A DNA stretch of 64,000 nucleotides, from the NCBI RefSeq assembly GCF_016584115.1, contig NZ_NRSK01000009.1:37329-101328 (forward strand), given 5' to 3'. This document shows positions 9,088 to 17,394 of this stretch, in pieces. The stretch is from Ectothiorhodospira mobilis (GTDB lineage: Bacteria > Pseudomonadota > Gammaproteobacteria > Ectothiorhodospirales > Ectothiorhodospiraceae). The notes below the pieces were generated by a model. It did no database searches and was not told the origin of the DNA. It saw only the letters and a program-made list of their open reading frames with translations. Made by a program: the position numbers and the translations under genes. The stretch's first letter is position 1; the number at the start of each line of letters is the position of its first letter.

Positions 9088-10226
9088 GGGGGCTGATGAT
9101 CCTGGGCGCGGTGTGCCTGCTGGCGGGCTGCGCCCCCATCACCGCCTCCATGGACCTGACCCCCGCCGAGGCGGTGCGCCGGGCCGTGGAGCGTCAGGAC
9201 TACGGCCGCGCACGGGAGATCCTGCGGCGGCAGGAGGCGCGCGGGGAGGTGGCGCTGCCGCAGTCCCAGGTGGTGCGTGTGCAGCGCCTGGCCACTGCTC
9301 TGGAACAGGCGATGCTGCTGCAGGCGGCGGGGCATCTGCGGCGGGGGGAGTGGGCGGCGGCGGAAGCGGCCTACCGGCGGGGTCTTGCCTGCTGCCCCGA
9401 CAGTCGTGCACTGACGGCCGCACGGGAGCGGGCCCGGGAGGAGCAGGCGGCCCGGTTGCAGGCCCTGCGCATCCGCCTGCTCCTGGCCCGGGGGCGCCAT
9501 CTTGCGCGCCTGGCGGGGCTGTACCCGCAGTGGCTTCGTCTCGCCCCGCAGGATGCGGCGGCGCGGCGGGAGTGGGAGGCGGTCCGGGCCCAGGTGGGGC
9601 CGATGGCGCAGGCCCTGACCCGGCTGGGGGCCCGGGCCCTGGCCGGGGATGCCCCCTTTCTGGCCGTGGAGAGCCTGGAACTGGCCCGGGCCCTGGACCC
9701 GGGTGAGGCCGCCGAGCGGCGCCTGCAGGCGGCCCGTGCGGCCCGGGAGGGCCACCTGCTGGCGTTGCAGGAACGACGCCGGGCCGAGGTCGAGGCCCTG
9801 GGGCGGGCCCGGCTGGCAGCCTTTCGCAGGGCCCTGGATGCGGGGGCGTTGATAGGCGCGCGCCGGCACCTGCAGGCCCTGGCGGCGGATCCCCCCCGGG
9901 GAGTGGATCTGGCGGAACTGCGCGCCCACCTGGAACGGGCCGTCACGGCGCGCATCGACTCCGGGCTGGAGGCGGGGCGGCGCCATTACCTGGCGGGGCG
10001 GATCCGCGAGGCCCTGGCGGTCTGGCGGGGATTGCAGGCATTGCGTCCGGGGGATGCGGAACTGGCGGCCCATGTGCGCCGCGCCGAACGCGCCCTGGAC
10101 TCCCTGCGCGCCCTGGAGGGGAGGTCAGTCCCCGCCGAAGAGGCGTCCGGCGATGCGAAAGCCGGCGGCGTAGGTGCCCAGGGCCGAACCCAGGGTGGAG
10201 AACAGGAACACCAGCAGGACCCGTGA
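9084..10226 (+). CDS. Predicted lipoprotein with helical repeats, cyclase partner
   Basis: 380 residues, starting within the stop of the cyclase gene (ATGA), so the two are translationally coupled. The N-terminus is a lipoprotein signal peptide ending in LLAGC. The rest is Ala/Arg/Leu-rich helix with TPR-like spacing, for example AVERQDYGRAREILRRQEA and AAAEAAYRRGLACCPDSRAL. I do not recognise a named family. The coupling suggests that it binds or tunes the periplasmic sensor of the cyclase, which is inference. The last 34 residues or so (Gly/Gln-rich) lie over the 3' end of the convergent TraB-family gene. That tail may be a read-through extension created by loss of an earlier stop. Confidence 0.7.
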   Translation: MRGLMILGAVCLLAGCAPITASMDLTPAEAVRRAVERQDYGRAREILRRQEARGEVALPQSQVVRVQRLATALEQAMLLQAAGHLRRGEWAAAEAAYRRGLACCPDSRALTAARERAREEQAARLQALRIRLLLARGRHLARLAGLYPQWLRLAPQDAAARREWEAVRAQVGPMAQALTRLGARALAGDAPFLAVESLELARALDPGEAAERRLQAARAAREGHLLALQERRRAEVEALGRARLAAFRRALDAGALIGARRHLQALAADPPRGVDLAELRAHLERAVTARIDSGLEAGRRHYLAGRIREALAVWRGLQALRPGDAELAAHVRRAERALDSLRALEGRSVPAEEASGDAKAGGVGAQGRTQGGEQEHQQDP

Positions 10227-11348
10227 CACCCGGTTGCGCCACCAGCCGCGCAGGTGGGCCGTGTCCCGGCGCAGCTGGGAGAAATCGCCCACGGTGGGCT
10301 TGCGCAGCCAGGCCTCGGCGGCGGCGGCGACAAACCCTGCGCCGATGGTGGGGTTGAGCGAGGTCAGGGGGGCCGCCAGGGCGGCGGTGACCACGGTGAC
10401 GGGATGGGCGGCGGCGAGGATGGCCCCGAGGCCCGTGAGCAGGCCGTTGATCAGTACCCAGTCGGCCACCAGCTGCCATCCCAGTTGCGGATTGCGGCTG
10501 AATCCCAGCACGAAGCCCGCCAGGATCAGGGCCACGATCAACCAGGGGATGGCCCGCGGCCAGCGCGCCGGCGGGGGTTCCTGATCCAGTTCGCGGATCA
10601 CCTGGGCCGGGGGCTCGGCGGTGTCCGCCTCCAGGGCCTCCCGGATACCGGCCAGGTGTCCTGCCCCCACCACCGCCAGCAGATGGCGGTGGCCGCCTGC
10701 GGCGGCCTCCTGGCGGATGCGGGCCGCCATATAGCGGTCCCGTTCGCGGATCAGGGGGTCGTACAGGGCCCGGGACTCCTGGGCGAACTGGTCGAAGGTG
10801 GATTCCAGCAGGTCGCCGCCCTTGAGGCGTTCGATCTCCTCCTCGGAGATGCGCTCCCGGGTGAGGATCCCGGCCAGCAGGCCGGTGAACAGGTTCATGC
10901 GCCGCCACCAGGGGATGTTGCGGTAACAGCGGCGCAGGGTGGTGCCCACCTCCCGGTCGATGAGCAACACCGGCAGGCCGGCGTTTTGTGCCTCGTGGAG
11001 GGCGGCGCGCATCTCCGCGCCGGGTTCGATGCCGAACTGCTCCGCCATGCGCTGCTGATAGGCCCCCAGGGCCAGGCTGGCGGTGACCATGGGGGCCTTG
11101 CCCCGGCGCAGCACCTGGAACAGGTCCATGCGCGCCAGGGCGCCGGGGTCCGCCAGGGCGTCATGGCGGCTGGGGCAGAGTTCCACCGCCACGGCATCGA
11201 AGGTGCCGCTGCGGACCAGCTCGCGCACGGTCTCGGCCGACACCCGGGAGACATGGGCCGTGCCCAGCACGGTCACGCGGGTGCCGTCCAGTTCCAGGGT
11301 GAAGCGGGGATCTTCCGGGGGTCGGGCTGCGGGGGCGGCGGGTTCCAT
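10125..11348 (-). CDS. TraB/PrgY-family membrane protein
   Basis: 407 residues from ATG 11348 (a TTG at 11369 is an alternative). The N-terminal half has the TraB-family signature: VTVLGTAHVS, then VAVELCPSRHDAL, and VVGAGHL further on (GTAHVS and GxGH are the conserved His motifs of the TraB/TIKI superfamily). The C-terminal part, from about residue 270, holds several transmembrane helices (AIPWLIVALILAGFVLGF, then GLLTGLGAILAAAHPVTVV, and LLVFLFSTLGSALGTYAAGF). Relatives include the enterococcal pheromone-shutdown protein PrgY, and a metalloprotease-like activity has been proposed for the fold. The role in this organism is unknown. The last 100 bases overlap the convergent lipoprotein gene. 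Confidence 0.8.
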   Translation of the reverse strand: MEPAAPAARPPEDPRFTLELDGTRVTVLGTAHVSRVSAETVRELVRSGTFDAVAVELCPSRHDALADPGALARMDLFQVLRRGKAPMVTASLALGAYQQRMAEQFGIEPGAEMRAALHEAQNAGLPVLLIDREVGTTLRRCYRNIPWWRRMNLFTGLLAGILTRERISEEEIERLKGGDLLESTFDQFAQESRALYDPLIRERDRYMAARIRQEAAAGGHRHLLAVVGAGHLAGIREALEADTAEPPAQVIRELDQEPPPARWPRAIPWLIVALILAGFVLGFSRNPQLGWQLVADWVLINGLLTGLGAILAAAHPVTVVTAALAAPLTSLNPTIGAGFVAAAAEAWLRKPTVGDFSQLRRDTAHLRGWWRNRVSRVLLVFLFSTLGSALGTYAAGFRIAGRLFGGD

Positions 11349-11404
11349 GGGCGAAGGGGGTCCGGGCAAAAGGGCAACGATAGCAGCCCCCGCCGGTACT
11401 GTCT

Positions 11405-12436
11405 TCAGCCCGGCAGGGGATCCGCCCAGACGATGCGGTCGCGGCCGCTGTCCTTGGCCCGGTACATGGCCCGGTCGGCACGGCGGAAGAGGGTGCCGGG
11501 TTCCTCGCTGCCGCTGCCGCAGGCGATGCCGATGCTCACCGTGATGTCGATGGCCTGGCCCGGGGCGATCTCCAGGGGACGCTCACGGATGGCCTCGTGG
11601 AGGCGCCGGGCCCCCTGGTCCGCCGCCCCGGGATCGGCGTCTCCCATGAGCAGGACGAATTCCTCCCCGCCGTAGCGGAAGACCATGTCGCTCCTGCGGG
11701 TGAGGGCGCGCAGGCGGTCGGCCACCGCCAGCAGCACCTGATCCCCCGCCTGGTGGCCGAAACGATCGTTCACCGCCTTGAAGTGGTCCACGTCCAGCAC
11801 CAGCAGGCACAGGTTTCCGCCGGAGCGCCTTGCCACCGCCATCTCCCGCTCCAGCAGGCGGTCCAGGGCGGCCCGGTTCAGCAGCCCGGTGAGTGGATCG
11901 GTCTGCGCCGACTGCACGGCCTGGTGATAGAGCAGGGCGTTGCGCAGGGGGTAGACCAGCACGGTCAGGGCCTCCTCCAGGGCGTTCAGCTCCGCCGTGC
12001 GGAACTTGCGTCCACGCAGGATGCGCAATTCCCCCAGGGGGGTCTGTTCCACCACCAGGTTATAGCTGCAGACATGGCGCGAGATGCGGCCGTGGCTGAT
12101 GTGGATGCCCTGTGCCTGGCAATCGAAGGCGATGCCATCGTGGGGCACCAGCAGGTTCAGCGAGTCGGAGAAGATCCGGATCAGGGGGTCCAGTTCCAGG
12201 GTCGTCTGCAGGCGCTGCAGGATGGCCGCCGGGCTCGGCGGGATGGCCGCAGCCCCCTGGGGGGGCAGGTCCCCCTTGCCGCCCTGCAGCAACTGCGTGG
12301 GGCCGGACATCAGCGTATTGTCGCCCTTGTGGGCCTGCTGGAGCGGTGAGCGGATGATGTGGCGCATCATGGCGGGGACTCGGCTGGGTGTTGCCTGCCG
12401 TGAAGCGATTTCCGTGCCAGACTTGGATGCGCCCAT
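11405..12436 (-). CDS. Diguanylate cyclase (GGDEF domain) with unrecognised N-terminal domain
   Basis: 343 residues from ATG 12436; Met codons at 12370 and 12310 are alternatives, and no start has a clear Shine-Dalgarno. The C-terminal domain (about 175-335) is a GGDEF domain with the active variant GGEEF (FRYGGEEFVLL). A product-inhibition I-site, RRSD, lies five residues before it. Conserved DVDHFKAVND and DPLTGLLNR are present. It should make c-di-GMP. Residues about 60-170 (LDPLIRIFSDSLNLLVPHDG and onward) look like a divergent GAF-type sensor. An unusually good palindrome lies just upstream (12468-12487). The divergent neighbour is an ABC-F ATPase. Confidence 0.88.
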   Translation of the reverse strand: MGASKSGTEIASRQATPSRVPAMMRHIIRSPLQQAHKGDNTLMSGPTQLLQGGKGDLPPQGAAAIPPSPAAILQRLQTTLELDPLIRIFSDSLNLLVPHDGIAFDCQAQGIHISHGRISRHVCSYNLVVEQTPLGELRILRGRKFRTAELNALEEALTVLVYPLRNALLYHQAVQSAQTDPLTGLLNRAALDRLLEREMAVARRSGGNLCLLVLDVDHFKAVNDRFGHQAGDQVLLAVADRLRALTRRSDMVFRYGGEEFVLLMGDADPGAADQGARRLHEAIRERPLEIAPGQAIDITVSIGIACGSGSEEPGTLFRRADRAMYRAKDSGRDRIVWADPLPG

Positions 12437-12467
12437 GATTCAATGGGTTGCGCTTGTATTGAGGATG

Positions 12468-12487
12468 GGCGACGGAAATCCGTCGCC
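12468..12487. promoter_or_regulatory. Perfect 20-base palindrome between divergent genes
   Basis: GGCGACGGA-AA-TCCGTCGCC is self-complementary over its full length. A related arm, GACGGATTTCCGG, lies about 30 bases further right. It sits 32 bases upstream of the diguanylate cyclase start and about 90 bases upstream of the ABC-F start. It could be a repressor operator or the stem of a leader hairpin; the sequence alone does not decide. No known factor was recognised. Confidence 0.4.
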
Positions 12488-12575
12488 GCCCTCGGCCGTT
12501 CCGTTCCAGGGTGTGACGGATTTCCGGTCCCGCCGGGGCGGCGGTGCGCCCGGTGGGCTGGTAGACTCCCGCCCC

Positions 12576-14477
12576 ATGCTGAAACTGGAAGACCTGACAT
12601 TGCGCCGGGGGCCCCACGTCCTGTTCGAAGGGGCCGATCTCACCCTCCATCCGGGTTGGCGCGTGGGCCTGACCGGGGCCAATGGCACGGGCAAGTCCAG
12701 CCTCTTCGCCCTGCTGCTGGGGGAGCTGTCGCCGGACCGGGGCCACTGCCGGCTGCCGGAGGGCTGGGTGATCGCCCATGTGGCACAGGAGGTGGAGGCC
12801 TCGCAGCGCACGGCCCTGGACTATGTCATGGACGGCGACGCGGAGTTGCGCCGGCTGCAGGGCGAGGTGGAGGCGGCCCAGGCCGCCGGTGACGGCACCC
12901 GCCTGGGGGCCCTGCACAGCCGCCTGGACGCCATCGACGCCTGGACCGCCGAGAGCCGGGCGGGGCGTCTGCTCCACGGCCTGGGATTCGCCCCCGGCGA
13001 GGAGCAGCGGCCGGTGTCCACCTTCTCCGGGGGCTGGCGCATGCGCCTGAACCTGGCCCGGGCCCTCATGTGCCGTTCCGACCTGCTGCTGCTGGACGAG
13101 CCCACCAACCACCTGGATCTGGAGGCGGTGCTGTGGCTGGAGCAATGGCTTGCCCAGTATCCCGGCACCCTCCTGCTCATCTCCCACGACCGGGATTTCC
13201 TGGACCGGGTGGTGAGCCACGTGGCCCACATCGAGCAGGGCCGCGTCACCCTCTACAGCGGCACCTATTCCGATTTCGAGCAGGCCCGGGCCGAGGCCCT
13301 GCGCCGCCAGCAGGCCCAGCACGAGCGCCAGCAGCGGGAGATCGCCCACCTGGAGGGCTTCGTGGCCCGCTTCCGCGCCAAGGCCACCAAGGCCCGCCAG
13401 GCCCAGAGCCGGCTCAAGGCCCTGGAGCGCATGACCCGGGTGGCCGCCGCCCATGTGGACACCCCCTTTCGCTTCACCTTCCCCGCCCCGCAGCGTCTGC
13501 CGGACCCTTTGCTCAAGCTGGACCGGACCGCGGCGGGGTACGCTGAGACGCCGGTGCTGACCGGCGTGGAGTTGTCCCTGCACCCCGGGGATCGCCTGGG
13601 GCTGCTGGGGCCCAACGGGGCCGGCAAGTCCACCCTGGTGCGGCTGCTGGCGGGGGCGGCGGAGCCGGTGTCGGGACGGCGGGAACCGGCCCCGGACCTG
13701 GCGGTGGGCTACTTTGCCCAGCATCAGCTGGAGCAGCTGGACCTGGAGGCCAGCCCCCTGCTGCATCTGCAGCGCCTGGACCCCGGGGCCCGGGAACAGC
13801 CCCTGCGGGATTTTCTGGGGGGCTTTGGTTTCCACGGCGATCAGGCCCTGGCGCCGGTGGGACCCTTCTCCGGCGGGGAGAAGGCCCGCCTGGTGCTGGC
13901 CCTGCTGGTGTACCAGCGGCCCAACCTGCTGCTTCTGGACGAGCCCACCAACCACCTGGACATGGACATGCGCCATGCCCTGGAGATGGCCCTGCAGGGG
14001 TTCGAGGGGGCGGTGGTGCTGGTCTCCCACGACCGCCACATGCTGCGCAGCGTCTGCGATGACTTCCTCTTGGTGGCCGACGGCGGTGTGGCCCCCTTCG
14101 ATGGGGACCTGGAGGACTACCGCCAGTGGCTGGCGGAGCGGGAGCGGGCGGCCCAGCCCCCCCAGGGGGCCTCCGCCGGGGATCACGGCGCCACCCGGCG
14201 CAAGGCCCGCCGGCGGGAGGAGGCGGAGCGCCGCCGCCGCCAGAAGCCCCTGCGGGACCGGGTGGCCCGGCTGGAGCGGGAGCACGAGGATCTGGAGCGC
14301 CAGCGGGCGGAACTGGAGCAGGCCCTGGCCGACCCCGCCCTCTACGAGGAGGGGGGCAAGGCCCGCCTGCAGGAGCTGCTGGGGGGCCAGGCCCGGGTGG
14401 AACGGGATCTGGCGCGGGTGGAGGGGGAATGGCTGGAGGCCTGCGAGGCCCTGGAACAGGACGGGGCCGGAGAATGA
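12576..14477 (+). CDS. ABC-F family ATPase, YheS-like
   Basis: 633 residues, the same size as E. coli YheS (637). There are two ABC domains in tandem without membrane segments. The first has Walker A GANGTGKSS (34-42), signature FSGGWRMRLNLARAL and Walker B LLLLDEPTNHLDLEAV. The second has GPNGAGKST, FSGGEKARLVLALL and LLLLDEPTNHLDMDM. The interdomain linker (about 225-290) is a charged helical arm, as in ribosome-acting ABC-F proteins. A C-terminal coiled coil follows (about 550-630). Members act at the ribosomal E site in translation regulation. The start at 12576 has no strong Shine-Dalgarno but begins exactly at the domain (MLKLEDLTLRRG). Confidence 0.9.
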   Translation: MLKLEDLTLRRGPHVLFEGADLTLHPGWRVGLTGANGTGKSSLFALLLGELSPDRGHCRLPEGWVIAHVAQEVEASQRTALDYVMDGDAELRRLQGEVEAAQAAGDGTRLGALHSRLDAIDAWTAESRAGRLLHGLGFAPGEEQRPVSTFSGGWRMRLNLARALMCRSDLLLLDEPTNHLDLEAVLWLEQWLAQYPGTLLLISHDRDFLDRVVSHVAHIEQGRVTLYSGTYSDFEQARAEALRRQQAQHERQQREIAHLEGFVARFRAKATKARQAQSRLKALERMTRVAAAHVDTPFRFTFPAPQRLPDPLLKLDRTAAGYAETPVLTGVELSLHPGDRLGLLGPNGAGKSTLVRLLAGAAEPVSGRREPAPDLAVGYFAQHQLEQLDLEASPLLHLQRLDPGAREQPLRDFLGGFGFHGDQALAPVGPFSGGEKARLVLALLVYQRPNLLLLDEPTNHLDMDMRHALEMALQGFEGAVVLVSHDRHMLRSVCDDFLLVADGGVAPFDGDLEDYRQWLAERERAAQPPQGASAGDHGATRRKARRREEAERRRRQKPLRDRVARLEREHEDLERQRAELEQALADPALYEEGGKARLQELLGGQARVERDLARVEGEWLEACEALEQDGAGE

Positions 14478-14487
14478 CCGGCCGCCG

Positions 14488-15342
14488 CTAGTCGCCGCCG
14501 GTGACCTGGATGCGGTATGTCTCCAGCAGACGGCCGTCCTGATCCACCACCCGCACCGTCCAGGGGCCGGTCCACTGCGGTCGGAGGGTCTTGCTGGACC
14601 AGACGCGCCAGCGTGGTCCATCCACCTGGAAGCGCACCTCGCCCATGTCCCAGCCCTGGTAACGCCACTGGTGGACGATGGCGCCCCCCTCGTGGTTCCG
14701 GATCTCGGTGAAGAACAGGACCTTGCCGGCATCGGCGTCCACCGCCTCCAGGCGGTCCACCGGTTCCCGGTGCTCGATGCCGGAGGTGAACGCGGCCCGG
14801 GCGACGTGGCCGTGGGGGCCGGGTCCGGTCTCCCGGGGAACGCCCTGCTGGGCCCGGTCTTCGGGGGTGTCCTCCCCATTGGGGGGCTCAACCCCCTGGT
14901 CCTCGGCCCCCTCCTCCATGTTCCGGGACCCGGCCTCCGTGGCAGGGGGGTCGTCCTTCCCCGTGCCGCCGGCTCGGGGGGGCTCCTCCATGGTTTTGTC
15001 CTCCCTGGCCTCGCCCCCGATTCCATCCCCGTATCCGTCGGTGGCGGCTGGGTCCATGCCGCCCGCCTCGCCGGCGGGGCCGTCGGGGGTCGCCGGGTCC
15101 TGTGCGCCCGGGGCTGGTTCCTGGGGCATGCCGGTGTCCCCGGTTCCGGTCTGTACCCCGCCGGGAGCATCGCCCGGCATTCCGGAGGCCGCCCCGTCGC
15201 CGGACTGGGCCAGGCGCAGCGCGGGGTGGTCCGTTTCCCCGTGATGGTGGGCGGCGGCCGGCTGCAACGGCAGCAGAAGGGCCAGGGCGGCGGGGGCCAC
15301 CAGGCGGGGGGCGAGAGAACGCGGCGGGTTCGGCTGTCTCAT
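14488..15342 (-). CDS. DUF2914 domain protein, secreted
   Basis: 284 residues from ATG 15342 (Shine-Dalgarno GGGAG). It has an N-terminal signal peptide (LVAPAALALLLPLQPAAAHHH), then about 130 residues of Gly/Pro/Asp/Glu-rich low-complexity sequence. The C-terminal domain of about 100 residues (VARAAFTSGIEHREPVDRL, LFFTEIRNHEGG, GPRWRVWSSKTL, WTVRVVDQDG) matches DUF2914. The domain probably binds a ligand in the periplasm, but no function is established. It converges with the ABC-F gene at a 10-base gap. In other proteobacteria the domain often occurs in stress- or envelope-related proteins. Confidence 0.75.
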   Translation of the reverse strand: MRQPNPPRSLAPRLVAPAALALLLPLQPAAAHHHGETDHPALRLAQSGDGAASGMPGDAPGGVQTGTGDTGMPQEPAPGAQDPATPDGPAGEAGGMDPAATDGYGDGIGGEAREDKTMEEPPRAGGTGKDDPPATEAGSRNMEEGAEDQGVEPPNGEDTPEDRAQQGVPRETGPGPHGHVARAAFTSGIEHREPVDRLEAVDADAGKVLFFTEIRNHEGGAIVHQWRYQGWDMGEVRFQVDGPRWRVWSSKTLRPQWTGPWTVRVVDQDGRLLETYRIQVTGGD

Positions 15343-15448
15343 GGACTCGGTCTCCCTGCTGTCATCTTTTTCGCCATGGAGCATAGGGGCGGTGCAGCGC
15401 CCGCGCCAGGGCCAGGAGCGGGGATCGTGACGTGTGCCACGGCGGCGG

Positions 15449-15880
15449 TCACTGCACGATGAAACCCGTGAAGTAGAGATTGCTCACCGCCTGGGAGCCG
15501 GTGATCTCCTGCATGGTCTCCTGCAGCCGTGCCAGGGCTTCGCTGCGCAGGGTCTCGCGGTTGCTGGCCTTCTGCACGGCCTCGGGATCGCGGCCACCGA
15601 AGAAGGTGATGAGGCGGTCGCGGACCACGGGCATGTGTTTTTCCAGTTTGGCGGCGTCCTCGGCCGTCTCCACGTAGAACTGGGCCTGGATCTGCAGGTA
15701 TTGGGGGCGGCGCGGGTTGTCCAGGTTCACCACCAGGGCCGGTTCCAGGGGGAGGTAGCCGGGATAGGTCTTCTCCGGCTTGCCGCCGCCGGCGGCCTGG
15801 GCCGTGGTGCCCAGGCCCAGCATCAGGATCAGGGTCAGTATCCGGGCGGGGTGGACGAGTCTGCGGATGGCTGCTTGCAT
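15449..15880 (-). CDS. FliL-like protein without flagellar context
   Basis: 143 residues. It begins with a hydrophobic signal or anchor segment (ILTLILMLGLGTTAQA). The body resembles the periplasmic domain of FliL: YLPLEPALVVNLDNPRRPQYLQ, then RDRLITFFGG, then EALARLQETMQEITG, ending in YFTGFIVQ. FliL binds the flagellar stator. No flagellar gene occurs in this window, so this is an orphan or paralogous FliL, perhaps a stomatin-like partner of another membrane complex. It lies in a run of minus-strand envelope genes (DUF2914, DUF2058, MtfA), with 80 bases to the DUF2058 gene. Confidence 0.75.
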   Translation of the reverse strand: MQAAIRRLVHPARILTLILMLGLGTTAQAAGGGKPEKTYPGYLPLEPALVVNLDNPRRPQYLQIQAQFYVETAEDAAKLEKHMPVVRDRLITFFGGRDPEAVQKASNRETLRSEALARLQETMQEITGSQAVSNLYFTGFIVQ

Positions 15881-15960
15881 GGGGCTGGCTACTCTCGGGT
15901 CGGCATCGAAGGGGTGGGAGGAGGGCGGTCCGCCATCGGCGGGCCGTCCCGGTGCGGGGG

Positions 15961-16446
15961 TCATTCCCCCGCCTCCTCTGCCGGGAAGAGGACGGTGCGT
16001 TTCGGATCCATGCGCAGCATCTCCCGTCCCACTCGGGTGGGCAAAAGATGGCGCCGCCCGTCCAGAAAGGCGATGCACAGCCGCCCCTCGGCCAGGGCCT
16101 GCTGCTGGGACGGGGTCACGTAGACATGCTTGATGCTCTGGCCCACCTGGAAGTGGTAGGGCAGCTCCGCCTGCTCGCTGTTCTCGCGGTGGGCGGACAC
16201 CAGCTCCCGCAACCGGGCCTTGAGGGCGCGCTCCGTGGGGCCGCCGGAGGGCGTGCGCTCCTTGCGGGGGGCGGCGCTCTGGCGGGCCCTGTCGCCGGAT
16301 GGCTTGCCCTTTCCGGGGGTGCGTCGCGGCCCTTTGCCCCGGTGGCCCTTGCCCGCTTTGCGCGGCGCGGGGGCCTCCGCCTGCCGGACCTGTTCCTCGC
16401 TGACCAGTCCGGCCTGAAGCAGTTGTTCGCGCAGGCTCCGGGTCAT
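15961..16446 (-). CDS. DUF2058 family protein (YaiL-like)
   Basis: 161 residues. The C-terminal half has the family pattern: ELVSAHRENSEQAELPYHFQ, IKHVYVTPSQQQALAEGRL and FLDGRRHLLPTRVG. The N-terminus, MTRSLREQLLQAGLVSE, also matches. The middle (about 25-65) is Lys/Arg/Gly-rich and disordered, typical of small nucleoid- or RNA-associated proteins, although the function of DUF2058 is not established. Its start overlaps the stop of the MtfA gene (ATGA), so it is translationally coupled downstream of the peptidase. Confidence 0.82.
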   Translation of the reverse strand: MTRSLREQLLQAGLVSEEQVRQAEAPAPRKAGKGHRGKGPRRTPGKGKPSGDRARQSAAPRKERTPSGGPTERALKARLRELVSAHRENSEQAELPYHFQVGQSIKHVYVTPSQQQALAEGRLCIAFLDGRRHLLPTRVGREMLRMDPKRTVLFPAEEAGE

Positions 16447-17219
16447 GCGGTGCTCCCGGTTGCAGCGTCCCTTCCCCCCGGCAGGCGGGCCAGCGGATCC
16501 TGGCGGAAGAATCGCCGGAATTGATCGTAGACCTCGGGGTAATGTTCCGCCAGCAGGCGGGGTTGGACGAAGAAATATTCACTCATGACGGCGAAGAACT
16601 CGGCCGGATCCTGGGCGGCATAGGGGTCAAACGGACGGCTGTCGGCATGCCGGTGGAGGTCATCGTAGGCCGTCGTCATGATCCGGGTCCAGTCCCGGGG
16701 GGGCATGTCCCGGTGCAGCGGAGGCATGCCGTTGGCGCTGCCGTTGCGCATGTCCAGGGTGTGGGTGAACTCGTGGATGGCCAGGGATTCCCCCCGCTGC
16801 AGTGTCCCCCAGGAGAGGACCACGGGGCCCCGTTCCCAGGCCTCGCCGCTGTAGGGGGCCTCGTCCATGTGCAGGACGCCCCATTCGTCCACCACCTCGT
16901 GGCGGGGCAGGAAGTCGTCGGCGTAGACGATGATGCTGGTCCACTGGTCGTACCAGTCCAGCCCCAGCTCCAAAATGGGCAGGCAGGCCTCCAGGGCGAT
17001 GTCCAGGGCCATCTCCGGGCTGATCTCCAGGCCATGGGCACCGAAGAAGCGTTTCTCCTCCAGGAACTGGGTGGTCAGGACCCGCAGACGGGCCCGCTCT
17101 GCCGGGTTCAGTGCCGCCGACAGGGGGAGGCTCTGCACGGCCCGGCGCCAGAGGGTGTCCGGTATGGGGGCGCGGGCCAGGGCGCGTCGGCGGCGCCAGT
17201 TGCGCAGCAATGAGGCCAT
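16443..17219 (-). CDS. mtfA: MtfA-family zinc metallopeptidase
   Basis: 258 residues. The zinc motif HEFTH (H149, E150, H153) sits in LAIHEFTHTLDMRNG, and further conserved MtfA features follow (DPAEFFAVMSEYFFVQPRLL). In E. coli, MtfA is a cytosolic aminopeptidase that titrates the Mlc repressor and so affects glucose transport. No Mlc gene is seen here. The length matches the family (E. coli 265). A good sigma70-type promoter precedes it (17250-17278), and the downstream DUF2058 gene overlaps by four bases. Confidence 0.9.
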   Translation of the reverse strand: MASLLRNWRRRRALARAPIPDTLWRRAVQSLPLSAALNPAERARLRVLTTQFLEEKRFFGAHGLEISPEMALDIALEACLPILELGLDWYDQWTSIIVYADDFLPRHEVVDEWGVLHMDEAPYSGEAWERGPVVLSWGTLQRGESLAIHEFTHTLDMRNGSANGMPPLHRDMPPRDWTRIMTTAYDDLHRHADSRPFDPYAAQDPAEFFAVMSEYFFVQPRLLAEHYPEVYDQFRRFFRQDPLARLPGGRDAATGSTA

Positions 17220-17249
17220 GGAGGCGCATCCGTGATCGATTCATTGCGT

Positions 17250-17278
17250 ATTATCGGTCAGCGGCGCGGCGCTGTCAT
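17250..17278 (-). promoter_or_regulatory. Sigma70-type promoter for mtfA
   Basis: On the minus strand, ATGACA (five of six bases to TTGACA) is followed after 17 bases by GATAAT (five of six to TATAAT). Transcription would start near 17243, about 24 bases upstream of the MtfA start. This is one of the clearest promoter matches in this GC-rich window. Confidence 0.55.
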
Positions 17279-17394
17279 GGCCCGCGTCGGCCGGGTGGCG
17301 GGGGGATGCCCCCGCCCCTCGTCCCGGCGCATGCAGTATCCTGTGTGCATGGGGGTTTCCCCGGCCATGCATCTCGAAAAAAGGATCTGTAACG

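Noticed and set aside
12060..15170. Open frame of 1036 codons on the minus strand
   Set aside because: It is antisense to the ABC-F gene and runs through the DUF2914 and diguanylate cyclase genes out of frame. Its translation is Gly/Pro/Gln/Arg-rich with no domain, a result of GC-rich codon bias in the real genes.
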